NCBI GenBank assembly: GCA_035376985.1
Contig: DAOSSA010000013.1
Location: 1-62,358 of the forward strand
Reading direction: 5' to 3'
Length of the DNA: 62,358 nt
Source of the DNA: Brevifilum sp029548365
GTDB taxonomy: Bacteria > Chloroflexota > Anaerolineae > Anaerolineales > Anaerolineaceae
The notes under the pieces were generated by a model, which saw only the letters and a program-made list of their open reading frames with translations, ran no database searches and was not told where the DNA came from. The position numbers and the translations under genes are program-made. Positions 23,161-31,428 of this stretch are shown piece after piece (position 1 is the first letter of the stretch; each line of letters begins with the position of its first letter).

Positions 23161-25080
23161 ATGTCCTATCAATACCTGACCAATACACCCCTGGATGAAG
23201 CTGTAAAAATCTACCTCGACGCGCTCAGTGCGCAGGGGCTGAACCTGGGCGACGAGCGCATCTCAACCCAGGATGCGCTGGGTCGAGTGACTGCCCGTGC
23301 GGTCTACGCACGCATCTGCGCACCGCACTATAATGCCTGCGCCATGGACGGCATCGCCCTGGACGCGCGCATCACCTTCGGCGCCACTGAAACAACACCC
23401 GTGAGGTTGAAATCCTCAGATTTTACCTGGGTGGATACCGGCGATCCCTTGCCAGCAGGCTGCGACTCCGTGATCATGGTGGAAGACGTGGTGGAAGAGG
23501 GTGATACCATCATCCTTTATTCTGCAGCAACGCCCTGGCAGCATATCCGGCAGATCGGCGAGGATATCAGCGCTGGCGACATGATCCTGCCCTCCTTTAC
23601 CATCATCACCCCCGCGGGAATGGGCGCCATGCTGGCTGGCGGCATACTGCAAATTGAAGTCTTGAAAAAGCCCGTCATCGGGATCATCCCCACCGGGGAT
23701 GAGATCGTGCTGCCCACCGACAACCCGGCGGAAGGCGAGGTCATCGAATTCAACTCAACAATCTTCAGTGGCATGCTCAGTGATTGGGGTTACACGCCAA
23801 AAGTGTATCCCATCGCTGCTGACAAGCCTGAAGAGCTCCACCGAGTGCTTGAAATTGCCTCTGGCGAATGTGATGGCGTCATCATCAATGCCGGTTCTTC
23901 AGCCGGGCGCGAAGATTTCACAGCCGCTGCTATCCGCAGTGTGGGCGAGGTTGTCCTGCATGGGGTTGGGATCAAACCGGGCAAACCCGCAGTCCTGGGC
24001 ATGGTCAAAGCTCCCCACAAGGATGGCGTCATCCCGGTGATCGGACTGCCCGGGTATCCCGTTTCTGGCATCATAGTGATGGAATTGGTGTTCAAACCCG
24101 TCCTCAATGCATTGACAAAACAGCGCACTGAAACGCCCGCAATCGTTGAAGCCGTGCTATCCCGCCGCCTGAACTCCTCCTTAAAATACAGAGAGTTTAT
24201 CCGCACCCGGTTAGGCTTGGTGAGCGGAAAACTCGTGGCTGTGCCGCTCAGCAGGGGAGCCGGCGTGGTGAGCTCCTTTGTGAAAGCTGACGGGATCATC
24301 GATATCCCGCAGGAGCGCGAAGGTTATGAAGCCGGTGAAAGCGTGCAGGTCAGACTGACCCACAGCATGGAAGAGATCCACTCGATGCTGGTGGTCACCG
24401 GCAGCCATGACCCCTTGCTGGATGAGGTCGCTGACCTGATGCGGCACCGCTGGCCGGGCAGCCTGGTGGGTTCATCGCATGTGGGCAGCATGGGCGGCAT
24501 CATGGCGCTGCGGCGTTCAGAGGCACACCTGGGCGGCATTCACCTGCTGGATGAAGACAGCGGCACCTACAATATCCCCTATGTGCAAAAATACTTCCCC
24601 CAGGGCGGCGTTGTTCTGGTTGAATGTGTGCAGCGCACTCAGGGGCTGATGGTAGCCGGAGGTAACCCGAAAAACATTCGGGGATTTGCTGACATCGCAG
24701 AACTCGAATTCGTTAACCGCCAGAAGGGCAGCGGCACACGCATCCTCTTTGATCACCTTGCCGGGCAGGTTGGGATAAATCTCGCCAGCCTGCGCGGCTA
24801 TAATCGCGAAGAATTCACCCACACCGCCGTCGCCGCAGCCATCGCAGCCGGTACCGCCGATGCAGGTCTGGGCATCCTCGCTGCAGCCAGGATTTACGAC
24901 CTGGACTTTATCCCGGTAGCCGATGAACAGTATGACCTGTTAATCGCCGAAGAGGCGCTGGAACTGGAGACGGTCCAGCAATTCCTGGAAATCTTGCAAA
25001 GCCAGGCCTTTGCCACCCGTCTGGAAAAACTAGGCGGATACACCCTGACCCATCCTGGAAGGATCATCAAATGGCATTAA
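23161..25080 (+). CDS. MoeA fused to a periplasmic-binding-protein-like domain
   Basis: A 639-residue protein. Residues 1-405 are a complete MoeA: APHYNACAMDGIALDA near 60, AGSSAGREDF near 242, HGVGIKPGKPA near 262, and GLPGYPVSGI near 295. Residues 410-639 form a PBP-like domain of the LysR/TupA-related type, starting MLVVTGSHDPLLDEVADLM and holding the pocket-like NRQKGSGTRILFD. This fusion is known from anaerobes and archaea that handle tungsten, and the binding domain may sense or present molybdate or tungstate. Having both a plain and a fused MoeA suggests separate Mo and W insertion. AGGAGA lies just before the ATG. Confidence 0.87.
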   Translation: MSYQYLTNTPLDEAVKIYLDALSAQGLNLGDERISTQDALGRVTARAVYARICAPHYNACAMDGIALDARITFGATETTPVRLKSSDFTWVDTGDPLPAGCDSVIMVEDVVEEGDTIILYSAATPWQHIRQIGEDISAGDMILPSFTIITPAGMGAMLAGGILQIEVLKKPVIGIIPTGDEIVLPTDNPAEGEVIEFNSTIFSGMLSDWGYTPKVYPIAADKPEELHRVLEIASGECDGVIINAGSSAGREDFTAAAIRSVGEVVLHGVGIKPGKPAVLGMVKAPHKDGVIPVIGLPGYPVSGIIVMELVFKPVLNALTKQRTETPAIVEAVLSRRLNSSLKYREFIRTRLGLVSGKLVAVPLSRGAGVVSSFVKADGIIDIPQEREGYEAGESVQVRLTHSMEEIHSMLVVTGSHDPLLDEVADLMRHRWPGSLVGSSHVGSMGGIMALRRSEAHLGGIHLLDEDSGTYNIPYVQKYFPQGGVVLVECVQRTQGLMVAGGNPKNIRGFADIAELEFVNRQKGSGTRILFDHLAGQVGINLASLRGYNREEFTHTAVAAAIAAGTADAGLGILAAARIYDLDFIPVADEQYDLLIAEEALELETVQQFLEILQSQAFATRLEKLGGYTLTHPGRIIKWH

Positions 25081-25553
25081 CCCACCTGAACCCACACGGT
25101 GAAGCTTCCATGGTTGATATCAGCCACAAGCCAGCCAACCTCAGGACTGCTGAAGCCTGCGCGGCGATTAAAATGAAAGCCAGCACGCTTGAAATGATCA
25201 TCGACGGGTCTGCGCCCAAGGGTGACGTGCTTGCCTGTGCGCGCATTGCCGGCATAATGGCTGCCAAGCGCACCGCTGAGTTGATTCCGCTGTGCCACCC
25301 GATTGCATTGACCCACATCAGCGTGGAGTTTGAACCTGAAGGATCGGATACTATCAAAATCACCGCCCGGGCTGCGTGCCATCACAGCACCGGTGTTGAA
25401 ATGGAAGCGCTGTGCGCAGCCAGCCTGGCTGCCCTGACAATTTACGACATGTGCAAAGCGGTTGACCGTGGCATGGAGATTGTCAAGATTGGATTGCTTA
25501 AAAAAAGCGGCGGGCTGTCCGGCGACTATGAAAAAGGATCACCCCTGACATGA
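25071..25553 (+). CDS. moaC: Cyclic pyranopterin monophosphate synthase MoaC
   Basis: A 160-residue MoaC, full length for the family. LCHPIALTHISVEF (about 75-88) and GVEMEALCAASLAALTIYDMCKAVD (about 108-132) carry the active-site His, Glu, Lys and Asp. It rearranges the MoaA product, 3',8-cyclo-GTP, into cyclic pyranopterin monophosphate. The ATG overlaps the end of the upstream gene (ATGGCATTAA), and its stop overlaps the moaA ATG, so all three are translationally linked. Confidence 0.95.
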   Translation: MALTHLNPHGEASMVDISHKPANLRTAEACAAIKMKASTLEMIIDGSAPKGDVLACARIAGIMAAKRTAELIPLCHPIALTHISVEFEPEGSDTIKITARAACHHSTGVEMEALCAASLAALTIYDMCKAVDRGMEIVKIGLLKKSGGLSGDYEKGSPLT

Positions 25554-26497
25554 TTGACCAATATAGCCGAGATATCAATTATTTACGCCTTTCAGTGACA
25601 GAGCGCTGCACGCTGCGCTGCGTGTATTGCCGCGCCGATGAGGGTATCTGCCCCAAAGCAGCCGAGCTTTCCTGCGCGGACTTCCTGCGCATCGCCAGGG
25701 CGTGTGTCGATCTGGGTATCCGGCGCATCCGCGTCACCGGTGGTGAGCCCCTGCTGCGCAAAGATATTCTCGACATCGTCGGCGGTTTGGGTCAGATGGA
25801 AGAACTTATCGATCTGACAATGACCACCAACGCACAATATTTGGCAGAACATGCCGAGGGCTTGAAAAAAGCGGGGTTAAAACGGATTAACATCAGCCTG
25901 GATTCCTTGTGCGAAGATCGGTATCGACAAATCACCGGTGGTGAGCTCAAGAACGTCTTCGAAGGCATCGACGCGGCTGTTAACGAGGGTCTTTTACCGA
26001 TCAAGATCAACGTGGTGCTGGTGCGCGGGATCAACGATGATGAGGTGGACGATTTTATCGCTCTCACCAGGGACAATCCACTTGACGTGCGGATGATCGA
26101 ACTGATGCCGGTTGGTGTTCTCGGGCAGGATGAAAGCCTGCGCATCAACAACGACGAACTGATCGCTGCCCGCCCTTATTTACAACCCGTGGCGCCCAGT
26201 TATTCAGGTCAGCCCTCCCGCGATTACAAAATCGCCGGTCACCAGGGACGCGTTGGCTTTATCAGTCCCATCTCACACAGCTTTTGCTCGGAATGCAACC
26301 GCATCAGGGTGATGAGCGATGGGATGCTGCGCCCCTGTTTGGGGAACAATGCAGAGATCTCCCTGCAACCTGCCCTGCAGGCGGGCGATGACGCGCTATT
26401 GGAAGTGATACGCACCACTATCTTCAACAAGCCGATGCGACACCACTTTGAAAAGGGGTTCTCATCCGCGAAATCAATGTTAAAAATTGGAGGTTAA
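25550..26497 (+). CDS. moaA: GTP 3',8-cyclase MoaA (radical SAM)
   Basis: A 315-residue radical SAM enzyme. CTLRCVYC (about 17-24) holds the S-adenosylmethionine [4Fe-4S] cluster. The C-terminal CSECNRIRVMSDGMLRPC segment (about 247-264) supplies the second cluster, which binds GTP. The chain ends in IGG, the conserved Gly-Gly tail that enters the active site. It performs the first step of molybdopterin synthesis from GTP. The gene lies between MoaC and a MOSC protein in the operon. Confidence 0.95.
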   Translation: MIDQYSRDINYLRLSVTERCTLRCVYCRADEGICPKAAELSCADFLRIARACVDLGIRRIRVTGGEPLLRKDILDIVGGLGQMEELIDLTMTTNAQYLAEHAEGLKKAGLKRINISLDSLCEDRYRQITGGELKNVFEGIDAAVNEGLLPIKINVVLVRGINDDEVDDFIALTRDNPLDVRMIELMPVGVLGQDESLRINNDELIAARPYLQPVAPSYSGQPSRDYKIAGHQGRVGFISPISHSFCSECNRIRVMSDGMLRPCLGNNAEISLQPALQAGDDALLEVIRTTIFNKPMRHHFEKGFSSAKSMLKIGG

Positions 26498-26498
26498 C

Positions 26499-26936
26499 AT
26501 GAATCCGCATGTGGTTGCTGTTAACATCAGCGAGGAAAAAGGCACGATCAAGCATCCCGTCGAGCAAATCTGCCTGAAAATCGATCAGGGTATCCAGGGC
26601 GACGCACACGCCGGAAACTGGCACAGGCAGATCAGCTTGCTGGCCCAGGAAAGCATCGACAAAATGACCGCGTTGGGCGTTAAGGGCTTGACCCCGGGCA
26701 TTTTTGCCGAAAATATCACCACCATCAATATTGAACTGTTTTCATTGCCGGTGGGAACTCGCTTGCAGGTGGGCGAAGCCGAGCTGGAGGTCACCCAGAT
26801 TGGCAAAGAATGCCACCACCACTGCCAGGTTTACCGCCAGATTGGCATGTGCGTGATGCCCGCAGAGGGCATCTTTGCCAAAGTCATTGTTGAAGGAACA
26901 CTGCAAGCCGGTGATGAGATCAGGATTCTACCGTGA
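26499..26936 (+). CDS. MOSC domain protein
   Basis: A 145-residue stand-alone MOSC protein. GIQGDAHAG near 29, ISLLAQES near 44, FAENITT near 66, and GKECHHHCQVYRQIG near 104 with its conserved Cys are the MOSC landmarks. MOSC proteins handle sulfur or the finished cofactor. Small copies like this occur with MogA/MoaB in Moco operons. GGAGG sits directly before ATG 26499, so the shorter start is used. The stop overlaps the GTG start of the next gene. Confidence 0.85.
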   Translation: MNPHVVAVNISEEKGTIKHPVEQICLKIDQGIQGDAHAGNWHRQISLLAQESIDKMTALGVKGLTPGIFAENITTINIELFSLPVGTRLQVGEAELEVTQIGKECHHHCQVYRQIGMCVMPAEGIFAKVIVEGTLQAGDEIRILP

Positions 26937-27424
26937 TAAATGTTGCTATTTTAATTATTAGCGATAAAAGTTCTCAGGGATTGCGTGATGATCAGACCGG
27001 CCCAGCGCTGATAGAAGCGCTGTCACCGCATACCAGGGTCAGCCCGGTGCAGATCATCCCGGATGAATTCAAGGTGATCAAAGCAACATTGATTGAATTA
27101 GCTGATGCAGGGGAATACGATATTATTTTCACCAGCGGGGGTACCGGTTTCTCCCCTCGGGATGTAACCCCCGAGGCCACCCTGGCTGTAATCGAGCGCC
27201 TGGTGCCGGGCATCCCTGAAGCCATGCGGGCTGCCAGCCTGGAAATCACCCCACGGGCGATGCTCTCCCGTGCAGTGGCTGGCCTGCGCGGGAAAACCCT
27301 GATCATCAACCTTCCCGGCAGTCCCAAGGCAGCCCTGGAGAACGTGCAGGTCTTCCTGCCAACCCTGGAGCACGCCGTGGAAACCCTGCGCGGCGACGCC
27401 CACGAATGTGCTGATAGCGCATAA
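26933..27424 (+). CDS. Molybdopterin adenylyltransferase (MogA/MoaB)
   Basis: A 163-residue MogA/MoaB-type protein that adenylylates molybdopterin before metal insertion by MoeA. The signature TSGGTGFSPRDVTPEAT lies near residue 65, followed by NLPGSPKAALEN near 123. A GTG start overlapping the previous TGA (GTGA) is the only sensible one, since translation is coupled. MoaD, MoaE and MoeB are not in the window, so they must be encoded elsewhere. Confidence 0.9.
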   Translation: MINVAILIISDKSSQGLRDDQTGPALIEALSPHTRVSPVQIIPDEFKVIKATLIELADAGEYDIIFTSGGTGFSPRDVTPEATLAVIERLVPGIPEAMRAASLEITPRAMLSRAVAGLRGKTLIINLPGSPKAALENVQVFLPTLEHAVETLRGDAHECADSA

Positions 27425-27606
27425 GTGCCAGGTGAAAGGGACGGATGACTGGCGACGGAATGCGGCGCCAAGCGGATCGCTGGTGGTTCATTTTTAAATA
27501 CTCTCAGTACTAAATTCTAAGCGCTAAGCCAATAACTCCCCTCTTCAAACAAACAGCGACCAGCGGTCATCCGTCCTCCTCAACTATTAACTATCCCTCG
27601 TCCCGT
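27425..27606. repeat. Spacer with a MITE-like imperfect palindrome
   Basis: GACGGATGAC (27440-27449) and GTCATCCGTC (27566-27575) are 10-bp inverted ends of a 136-bp non-coding element. Related wording (AAGGGATGGATGACCGGAGA) occurs in the pyrC-pyrB spacer and near 47970. No ORF and no transposase. Confidence 0.5.
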
Positions 27607-27635
27607 TTGACAGATACCATTTCATCATTTATAAT
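27607..27635 (+). promoter_or_regulatory. Consensus promoter of the tup operon
   Basis: TTGACA (27607-27612) and TATAAT (27630-27635) are separated by exactly 17 bp, a perfect housekeeping promoter. Transcription should start near 27642, leaving a structured leader of about 138 bases. Confidence 0.9.
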
Positions 27636-27650
27636 CCCTTTGTTCTTCGA

Positions 27651-27775
27651 CTCGGCACCCTTCGGAAATAGCCATGGGTGTACGAGCGGCAGCTTGCCGG
27701 TAAAATCCCAACATGCCGGAAAAGCTCAAGGGTTTCGCGGGAAACCGCGTTGCCTCCCGTATTAGGAAAGGAGAA
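27651..27775 (+). promoter_or_regulatory. Probable Moco/tungsten-cofactor riboswitch upstream of tupA
   Basis: The leader folds into several stems. CTCG-CACCC at 27651-27660 pairs with GGGTG-CGAG at 27676-27686. A second helix is built from AGCTT/AAGCT and CCGG/CCGG. A third hairpin, CGCGG-GAAA-CCGCG (27736-27749), is followed by GCCTCCC and then GGAAAGGAG. A GNRA-capped hairpin followed by GCCTCCC and an AAAGG near the start codon resembles the moco RNA motif as I recall it. CTCC in GCCTCCC can pair with the GGAG of the ribosome site. Identification is from memory of the consensus, not a covariance search. Confidence 0.55.
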
Positions 27776-27779
27776 TAAG

Positions 27780-28610
27780 ATGAGAAAGTATTTAATCGTT
27801 TGTTTTACCTGTTTGATGCTGTTAGGCTTGATCGCCTGCACAGCAAAGACCCCACCAGCCGCAGAAATCGAGAATCCTGTGATCCGTCTCTCCACGACGA
27901 CCTCAGTCAACGATTCAGGTCTGCTGCCCTATCTGCAACCCCATTTTGAGGCTGACACTGGCTACAAACTGGAGATTACTTCAGCGGGAACCGGTGCCGC
28001 CATCGAGAAGGCTCGCACGGGCGATGCAGACTGTCTGCTGGTACATGCCAAGTCTTCTGAAGAGGATTTTATCGGTGAAGGCTTTGGTGAAGAGCGCCTG
28101 CCATTTATGTTCAACTATTTTGTCATCGTTGGCCCCGCAGATGACCCGGCAGGCATCAAGGACGCTGCCACAGCGGCCGAGGCGTTCGCAGCGATCGCCA
28201 ATAGCGGCTCAAAGTTTGTCAGCCGCGGCGATGACAGCGGAACGCATGTCAAAGAAAAAAATATCTGGAAAGATGCCGGCTTTGACCCGGCGGAAGAGGA
28301 TTGGTATATCAGTGTAGGCGCTGGCATGGGTCAGACGCTGACCGTCGCAGATGAGGAATTGGCTTACACCCTTTCCGACAAAGCCACCTTCCTTGCGCAT
28401 GATAATTCCCTCAGCTTGCTGAAGGAAGAAGCCGAGGATATGAAAAACACCTATTCTTTAATTGCCATTACCCCCGAACGCTGGGAAGACACCAACCATG
28501 CGGGCGCCTTAGCCTTCATCGAGTGGATAACTTCTGGTAAAGCGTTAGACCTGATCGATAAATACGGCATTGAAGAATATGGTGAGCCCCTCTTCTTCTC
28601 CATGCGATAA
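27780..28610 (+). CDS. tupA: Tungstate-binding lipoprotein TupA
   Basis: A 276-residue solute-binding protein. The signal peptide ends in lipobox LIAC (Cys about residue 20). The mature part starts with RLSTTTSVNDSGLLPYL, whose TTTS motif is the hallmark of TupA and binds the oxyanion. Later FVSRGDDSGTHVKEK near residue 140 forms the other half of the site. It captures tungstate with high selectivity over molybdate. AAAGGAG six bases before ATG 27780 sets the start; the longer in-frame reading would run back through the riboswitch. Confidence 0.93.
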   Translation: MRKYLIVCFTCLMLLGLIACTAKTPPAAEIENPVIRLSTTTSVNDSGLLPYLQPHFEADTGYKLEITSAGTGAAIEKARTGDADCLLVHAKSSEEDFIGEGFGEERLPFMFNYFVIVGPADDPAGIKDAATAAEAFAAIANSGSKFVSRGDDSGTHVKEKNIWKDAGFDPAEEDWYISVGAGMGQTLTVADEELAYTLSDKATFLAHDNSLSLLKEEAEDMKNTYSLIAITPERWEDTNHAGALAFIEWITSGKALDLIDKYGIEEYGEPLFFSMR

Positions 28611-28623
28611 TTGAATATGATTA

Positions 28624-28659
28624 AGTGAACACGGGGATGACCGCGTCTCCGTGTTCACT
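28624..28659 (+). promoter_or_regulatory. Strong hairpin between tupA and tupB
   Basis: AGTGAACACGGGGA and TCTCCGTGTTCACT pair over 14 positions with one G-T wobble and an 8-base loop. No T-run follows. It probably stabilises the tupA message so that binding protein exceeds permease. Confidence 0.7.
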
Positions 28660-28726
28660 GACGATAATCATATCGGTTTGAAGTCCACGCAAATCAGAAT
28701 AAATCAAAGGGTCTCTCCACAACCCC

Positions 28727-29410
28727 ATGGACGGATTAATTAAAGCCATCAACCTGCTTTTTGGCGAGAACCCGGAACTGCGCCAGATCATCGCGGTCAC
28801 ATTGCGCATGTCCTTAATTTCAACGAGCATCTCATCCCTGGTGGGCATCCCACTGGGGGCGCTGATCGGCAGCCGTGAGTTCAAAGGGAAACACTGGGTT
28901 CAGCGCTTTACCAATACCCTGATGGGTGTTCCGCCGGTTGTGGCGGGTCTGGCTGTCTTCCTTATGCTGTCTCGTAGCGGCCCTTTGGGTTCGTTAAAAC
29001 TCCTTTACTCTGTAACCGCAATGGTGATCGCACAGGTCGTTCTGATCACGCCGATTATGACCGGTCTGACCGCCACCATCATATCCATCCCCGCACCGCG
29101 CATTCGAGAGACTGCGCAAGGCGTGGGTATCTCTACCTGGCGCCAGATGGGGTTGATGATCTATGAGTGCAGAAGTCAATTGGTCTCAACCGTACTGGTC
29201 GGATTTGGACGAGCGATTGCCGAGGTCGGCGCTGTGCAGATCGTGGGTGGCAACGTGCAATATAAAACACGGGTGATGACAACAGCCATCATGATGCAGA
29301 CCAATATGGGCAAGTTTCACTTCGCCATTTCACTGGGGATCGTTCTGCTGGTGATTTCCTTTGGGATCAATGCACTTGTGAACTATTTGGAATCAAGGGG
29401 GAATGCATGA
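28727..29410 (+). CDS. tupB: Tungstate ABC importer permease TupB
   Basis: A 227-residue permease with five or six helices. The ATPase-docking loop reads ETAQGVGISTWRQMGLMIYE near residue 125. The segment GRAIAEVGAVQIVGGNVQYKTRVMTTAIMMQ is strongly conserved in TupB proteins. It forms the tungstate channel. It lies 116 bp after tupA with a hairpin in the gap, and overlaps the tupC start by 4 bp. Confidence 0.9.
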   Translation: MDGLIKAINLLFGENPELRQIIAVTLRMSLISTSISSLVGIPLGALIGSREFKGKHWVQRFTNTLMGVPPVVAGLAVFLMLSRSGPLGSLKLLYSVTAMVIAQVVLITPIMTGLTATIISIPAPRIRETAQGVGISTWRQMGLMIYECRSQLVSTVLVGFGRAIAEVGAVQIVGGNVQYKTRVMTTAIMMQTNMGKFHFAISLGIVLLVISFGINALVNYLESRGNA

Positions 29411-30078
29411 TCGTATTGAAGGACGTAAAAAAAGTCTACGATGAGCGCATCGTGCTGAATATCCCGCACTTGGTGTTCGACCTGACAAAGCGTTATGCCC
29501 TGATTGGGGTCAACGGCAGCGGAAAAACCACGCTCTTACGCATCCTGGCAGGTATCCTTAAACCCGACTTGGGAGAAGTGACCAGCACCTCAACCAATAA
29601 CATGGGCTATATGCCGCAATCTCCCTATGCATTCCGGTTTTCGGTAGAGAAAAACGTAGCCATCGCACTGGATAAAGAACAGGTTTCTAAAGACCAGGTG
29701 TTGGAAGCACTTAAAGCGGTGGGCATGGATCATCTTCAACACGCCTACGGCAACCAGCTTTCGGGCGGTGAGACACAAAGGATGGCTCTGGCGCGCATGA
29801 TTGTCAAACCGCGCAATCTGCTTTTATTAGATGAACCCACTGCCTCAGCAGATATTCGCGGCACAAGCCAGATAGAGAAAGCGCTCCTTAAATACGCCGA
29901 TGACAACAACTGCACCCTGATCCTTTCCACTCACTCGCCCGCCCAGGCACTGCGCCTGGTGGATGAGGTTCTGTTCCTTGACGAGGGCAGGGTTATTGAG
30001 CAGGGCCCAGCCGAAGACGTGCTGCACCATCCAAAACACCCGGTCATACAAGAATTTCTCGATCACTGGAAAATATAA
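29407..30078 (+). CDS. tupC: Tungstate ABC importer ATPase TupC
   Basis: A 223-residue ATPase with Walker A GVNGSGKTT (about 35-43), signature LSGGETQRMALARM, Walker B LLLLDEPTASAD and switch STHSPAQAL. It energises TupAB uptake of tungstate, which supplies the fused MoeA upstream. The ATG overlaps the tupB TGA. The downstream spacer carries short dispersed repeats and no clear terminator. Confidence 0.9.
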   Translation: MIVLKDVKKVYDERIVLNIPHLVFDLTKRYALIGVNGSGKTTLLRILAGILKPDLGEVTSTSTNNMGYMPQSPYAFRFSVEKNVAIALDKEQVSKDQVLEALKAVGMDHLQHAYGNQLSGGETQRMALARMIVKPRNLLLLDEPTASADIRGTSQIEKALLKYADDNNCTLILSTHSPAQALRLVDEVLFLDEGRVIEQGPAEDVLHHPKHPVIQEFLDHWKI

Positions 30079-30172
30079 GTGGTGGGTAGTGGGCAGTTCA
30101 CTCTTGAAAGGCGTTTCCCCTGATTCCAAATGACCATTCACCACACACCATTCACGATAAATTGAGGTCCCC
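30079..30172. repeat. Spacer with heptad repeats
   Basis: TGACCATTCACCACACACCATTCAC and AGTGGTGGGTAGTGGGCAG are members of a dispersed family of NACCATTCACCACTCA-type heptads seen in at least five spacers of the window. Confidence 0.6.
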
Positions 30173-31402
30173 ATGCAATCCGTCATCGAACGCTTTATCC
30201 GCTACATAAAAATCGACACCCAATCGATCCATAAATCCACAACCTACCCCAGCACCGCTAAACAGCTAAACCTGGCGCGTCTGCTGGTCGACGAGCTGCA
30301 AGAGCTCGGCCTGGAGGACGCAGCCATGGACGGGTTCGGCTACGTCACCGCCACGCTGCCAGCCAACATCGATCGAGGCGACGTGCCGACGATCGGCTTC
30401 CTGGCTCACATGGATACCAGCCCGGACCTGTCTGGGACAGACGTCAACCCGCAGTTCATCGAAGACTATGATGGCGGCGTGATCACATTAAACGCTGAAA
30501 AGGGCATCTTTATGGACCCGGAAGAATTCCCGGATCTGAAGAAATACATCGGCAAGACCCTGATTACCACCGACGGTACAACCCTGCTGGGCGCCGATGA
30601 CAAAGCCGGCATCGCCGAGATCATGGCTGCCGTGGAATACCTGCTCGAGCATCCCGAGATCCAGCACGGGACGATCAAAATTGGTTTCACGCCCGATGAA
30701 GAGGTCGGCGCAGGGGTGGACTATTTTGACGTCGAAGCCTTTGGCGCTGATTTTGCCTACACCCTTGATGGAGGTGAGATCGGCCAGGTTCAGTACGAAA
30801 ACTTCAACGCCGCCGGCGCCGAGCTGACCATCCACGGGCGCAACGTGCATCCCGGCACATCCAAGCTCAAGATGCGCAACGCCCTTCTGATCGGCATGGA
30901 ACTAAATGAGCTTTTACCGGTCTTTGAACGCCCTGAACACACCGAGAAGTACGAGGGGTTTTACCATCTGTTCCAGTTTGGCGGGTCGGTTGAGGAAGCC
31001 AGCATGATTTACATTATCCGCGATCACGACCGGACCAGGTTTGAACAGAAAAAGATCCTCCTTGGAAAAGCCGTGGATTACATCAATGCCAAGTATGGCG
31101 AAAAGATCATCGATCTCAAACTTGTGGATCAGTACTACAATATGCGCCAGCAGGTGGAGCCCCATCAGCAGATTATGGACATCGCCATTCGGGCTATCCA
31201 GGCGGTGGGCGTGACCCCCATCATTGATCCCGTGCGCGGTGGGACGGACGGCAGCCGCCTGTCGTATATGGGCTTGCCGACCCCCAACCTGTTCACCGGC
31301 GGGCACTATGCACATGGTAAATACGAGTTCATCCCCACCTTTGCCATGAAAAAAGCCGTTGAGGTACTGGTGAAGATCGCCGAACTGGCAGCCACGGAAT
31401 AA
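30173..31402 (+). CDS. pepT: Peptidase T (tripeptide aminopeptidase)
   Basis: A 409-residue M20 metallopeptidase, the normal PepT length. HMDTSPDLSG (about 79-88) supplies the first zinc His and catalytic Asp, GADDKAGIAEI (about 141-151) the bridging Asp, and TPDEEVGAG (about 174-182) the general-base Glu. RGGTDGSRLS near 352 and GGHYAHGKYEF near 375 complete the second zinc site. It removes the N-terminal residue of tripeptides in the cytoplasm. It is the first of two closely spaced plus-strand genes. Confidence 0.95.
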   Translation: MQSVIERFIRYIKIDTQSIHKSTTYPSTAKQLNLARLLVDELQELGLEDAAMDGFGYVTATLPANIDRGDVPTIGFLAHMDTSPDLSGTDVNPQFIEDYDGGVITLNAEKGIFMDPEEFPDLKKYIGKTLITTDGTTLLGADDKAGIAEIMAAVEYLLEHPEIQHGTIKIGFTPDEEVGAGVDYFDVEAFGADFAYTLDGGEIGQVQYENFNAAGAELTIHGRNVHPGTSKLKMRNALLIGMELNELLPVFERPEHTEKYEGFYHLFQFGGSVEEASMIYIIRDHDRTRFEQKKILLGKAVDYINAKYGEKIIDLKLVDQYYNMRQQVEPHQQIMDIAIRAIQAVGVTPIIDPVRGGTDGSRLSYMGLPTPNLFTGGHYAHGKYEFIPTFAMKKAVEVLVKIAELAATE

Positions 31403-31428
31403 ACACGGTTTTCCAATAAGGTTCGACG

